Assembly (NCBI GenBank): GCA_027859055.1
Contig: JAQIBO010000414.1
Coordinates: 1-14,936, forward strand
Source of the DNA: Spirochaeta sp.
Lineage (GTDB): Bacteria > Spirochaetota > Spirochaetia > DSM-27196 > Alkalispirochaetaceae
Length of the DNA stretch: 14,936 nucleotides
Reading direction: 5' to 3'
The notes under the pieces are model-generated. The model was not told where the DNA came from. It did no database searches and saw nothing but the letters and a program-made list of their open reading frames with translations. Positions 14,343-14,936 of the stretch are shown piece after piece; position 1 is the stretch's first letter, and the number at the start of each line of letters is the position of its first letter. The translations under genes were made by a program, and so were the position numbers.

Positions 14343-14936
14343 GCATCTTTGTCGATCAGAACACCCGCATCATCGTGCAGGGAATTACCGGGAAGGAAGG
14401 ATCATACTGGACCGGCCACATGCTGGACATGGGCGCAACCGTCGTCGCCGGGGTGACCCCCGGCAAAGAGGGTCAGGAGGTCCGGGGCGTGCCCGTCTAT
14501 CACAGCGTGGCGCGGGCGCGCGCCGCCCACACCGCCGACGCGGCGATGCTCTTCGTACCCCCGCGCTTCACCAAAGACGCGGTCTTTGAAGCGCTGGACG
14601 CCGGTATCGCAAAGATCGTGACGATCGCCGACGGTATACCCCTCCACGACCAGATCGAGATCCGCTCCGCGGCGCGCGCCATGGGAGCGCAGGTGGTCGG
14701 TGGCAATACCTCCGGGGTGATCTCCCCGGGCAGGTCGATGCTCGGGATCTTTCCCTACTGGATCAAGCGCGTCTACAACCCCGGATCGATCGGGGTGATG
14801 ACCCGCTCCGGCTCCCTCACCAACGAGGTCACCGCGATGATCGTTGAAAAAGGCTTCGGCGTCTCCTCGCTGATCGGCGTTGGCGGCGACCCCGTCCCGG
14901 GCACGCGCTTTGCCGAGTTTCTCCCCGCCTTTGAGG
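14339..14936 (+). CDS. sqwL: ADP-forming acyl-CoA ligase alpha subunit (SucD-like), partial at right edge
   Basis: The ATG overlaps the stop of the beta subunit (ATGA at 14339-14342) and the frame is open to the window edge: 199 codons. The sequence is the N-terminal CoA-binding domain of a SucD-like protein: IIVQGITGKEGSYWT (11-25), AGVTPGKEG (37-45), FVPPRFTKDA (72-81), GNTSGVISPG (122-131), TRSGSLTNE (155-163) and IGVGGDPVPG (179-188). The phospho-His expected further on is outside the window. Compared with SucD, ITEGIP reads IADGIP. It pairs with the preceding subunit to make ATP from an acyl-CoA, probably sulfoacetyl-CoA. Confidence 0.87.
   Translation, partial: MSIFVDQNTRIIVQGITGKEGSYWTGHMLDMGATVVAGVTPGKEGQEVRGVPVYHSVARARAAHTADAAMLFVPPRFTKDAVFEALDAGIAKIVTIADGIPLHDQIEIRSAARAMGAQVVGGNTSGVISPGRSMLGIFPYWIKRVYNPGSIGVMTRSGSLTNEVTAMIVEKGFGVSSLIGVGGDPVPGTRFAEFLPAFE

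Overview
The window holds two divergently transcribed operons plus a regulator that together look like a complete import-and-catabolism locus for sulfoquinovose (SQ, 6-deoxy-6-sulfoglucose, the sugar of plant and cyanobacterial sulfolipid). The catabolic genes match the known sulfo-transketolase (sulfo-TK) route almost gene for gene. DNA is GC-rich (about 60%). The solute-binding protein has a signal peptide ending in a Cys-less 'GSGQAEE' stretch of the kind common in Spirochaetota, so a free-living spirochaete is my best guess; no rRNA or other marker is present to confirm it.

Left operon (minus strand, about 6200 down to 1): a sugar ABC transporter binding protein, then an intrinsic terminator-like hairpin, two permeases, a GH116-type glycoside hydrolase, and the first 107 codons of a GH31 hydrolase whose N-terminus resembles YihQ-type sulfoquinovosidase. 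No transporter ATPase is encoded here. Neither hydrolase has a signal peptide, so glycosides are probably imported whole and cut in the cytoplasm.

Middle: an L-fucose/L-arabinose isomerase-superfamily enzyme (plus strand, probable SQ isomerase) converges with 1 bp spacing on a minus-strand ROK-family repressor.

Right operon (plus strand, from about 9150 past the end): split transketolase N half and C half, an RpiB-like isomerase with altered active-site residues, a CoA-acylating aldehyde dehydrogenase, and the beta and (partial) alpha subunits of an ADP-forming acyl-CoA ligase. Several genes overlap by ATGA.

Proposed flow: ABC import of SQ or sulfoquinovosyl glycerol; hydrolysis by GH31 (and perhaps GH116); SQ to sulfofructose by the isomerase; two transketolase rounds with glyceraldehyde-3-phosphate, separated by isomerisation of 4-deoxy-4-sulfoerythrose, giving two xylulose-5-phosphate and sulfoacetaldehyde; oxidation to sulfoacetyl-CoA; and ATP formation with release of sulfoacetate. 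Three promoters carry a shared 23-bp imperfect palindrome (8-7-8) overlapping or just after the -10 box, and a degenerate copy lies at the repressor's own promoter, suggesting one ROK regulon.

The most novel point is the GH116 protein: it keeps the presumed catalytic Glu and Asp but has Ala where GH116 enzymes have a conserved sugar-binding Glu (TPEA to TPAA). That could fit an anionic 6-sulfonate substrate and makes it a candidate new sulfoglycosidase.
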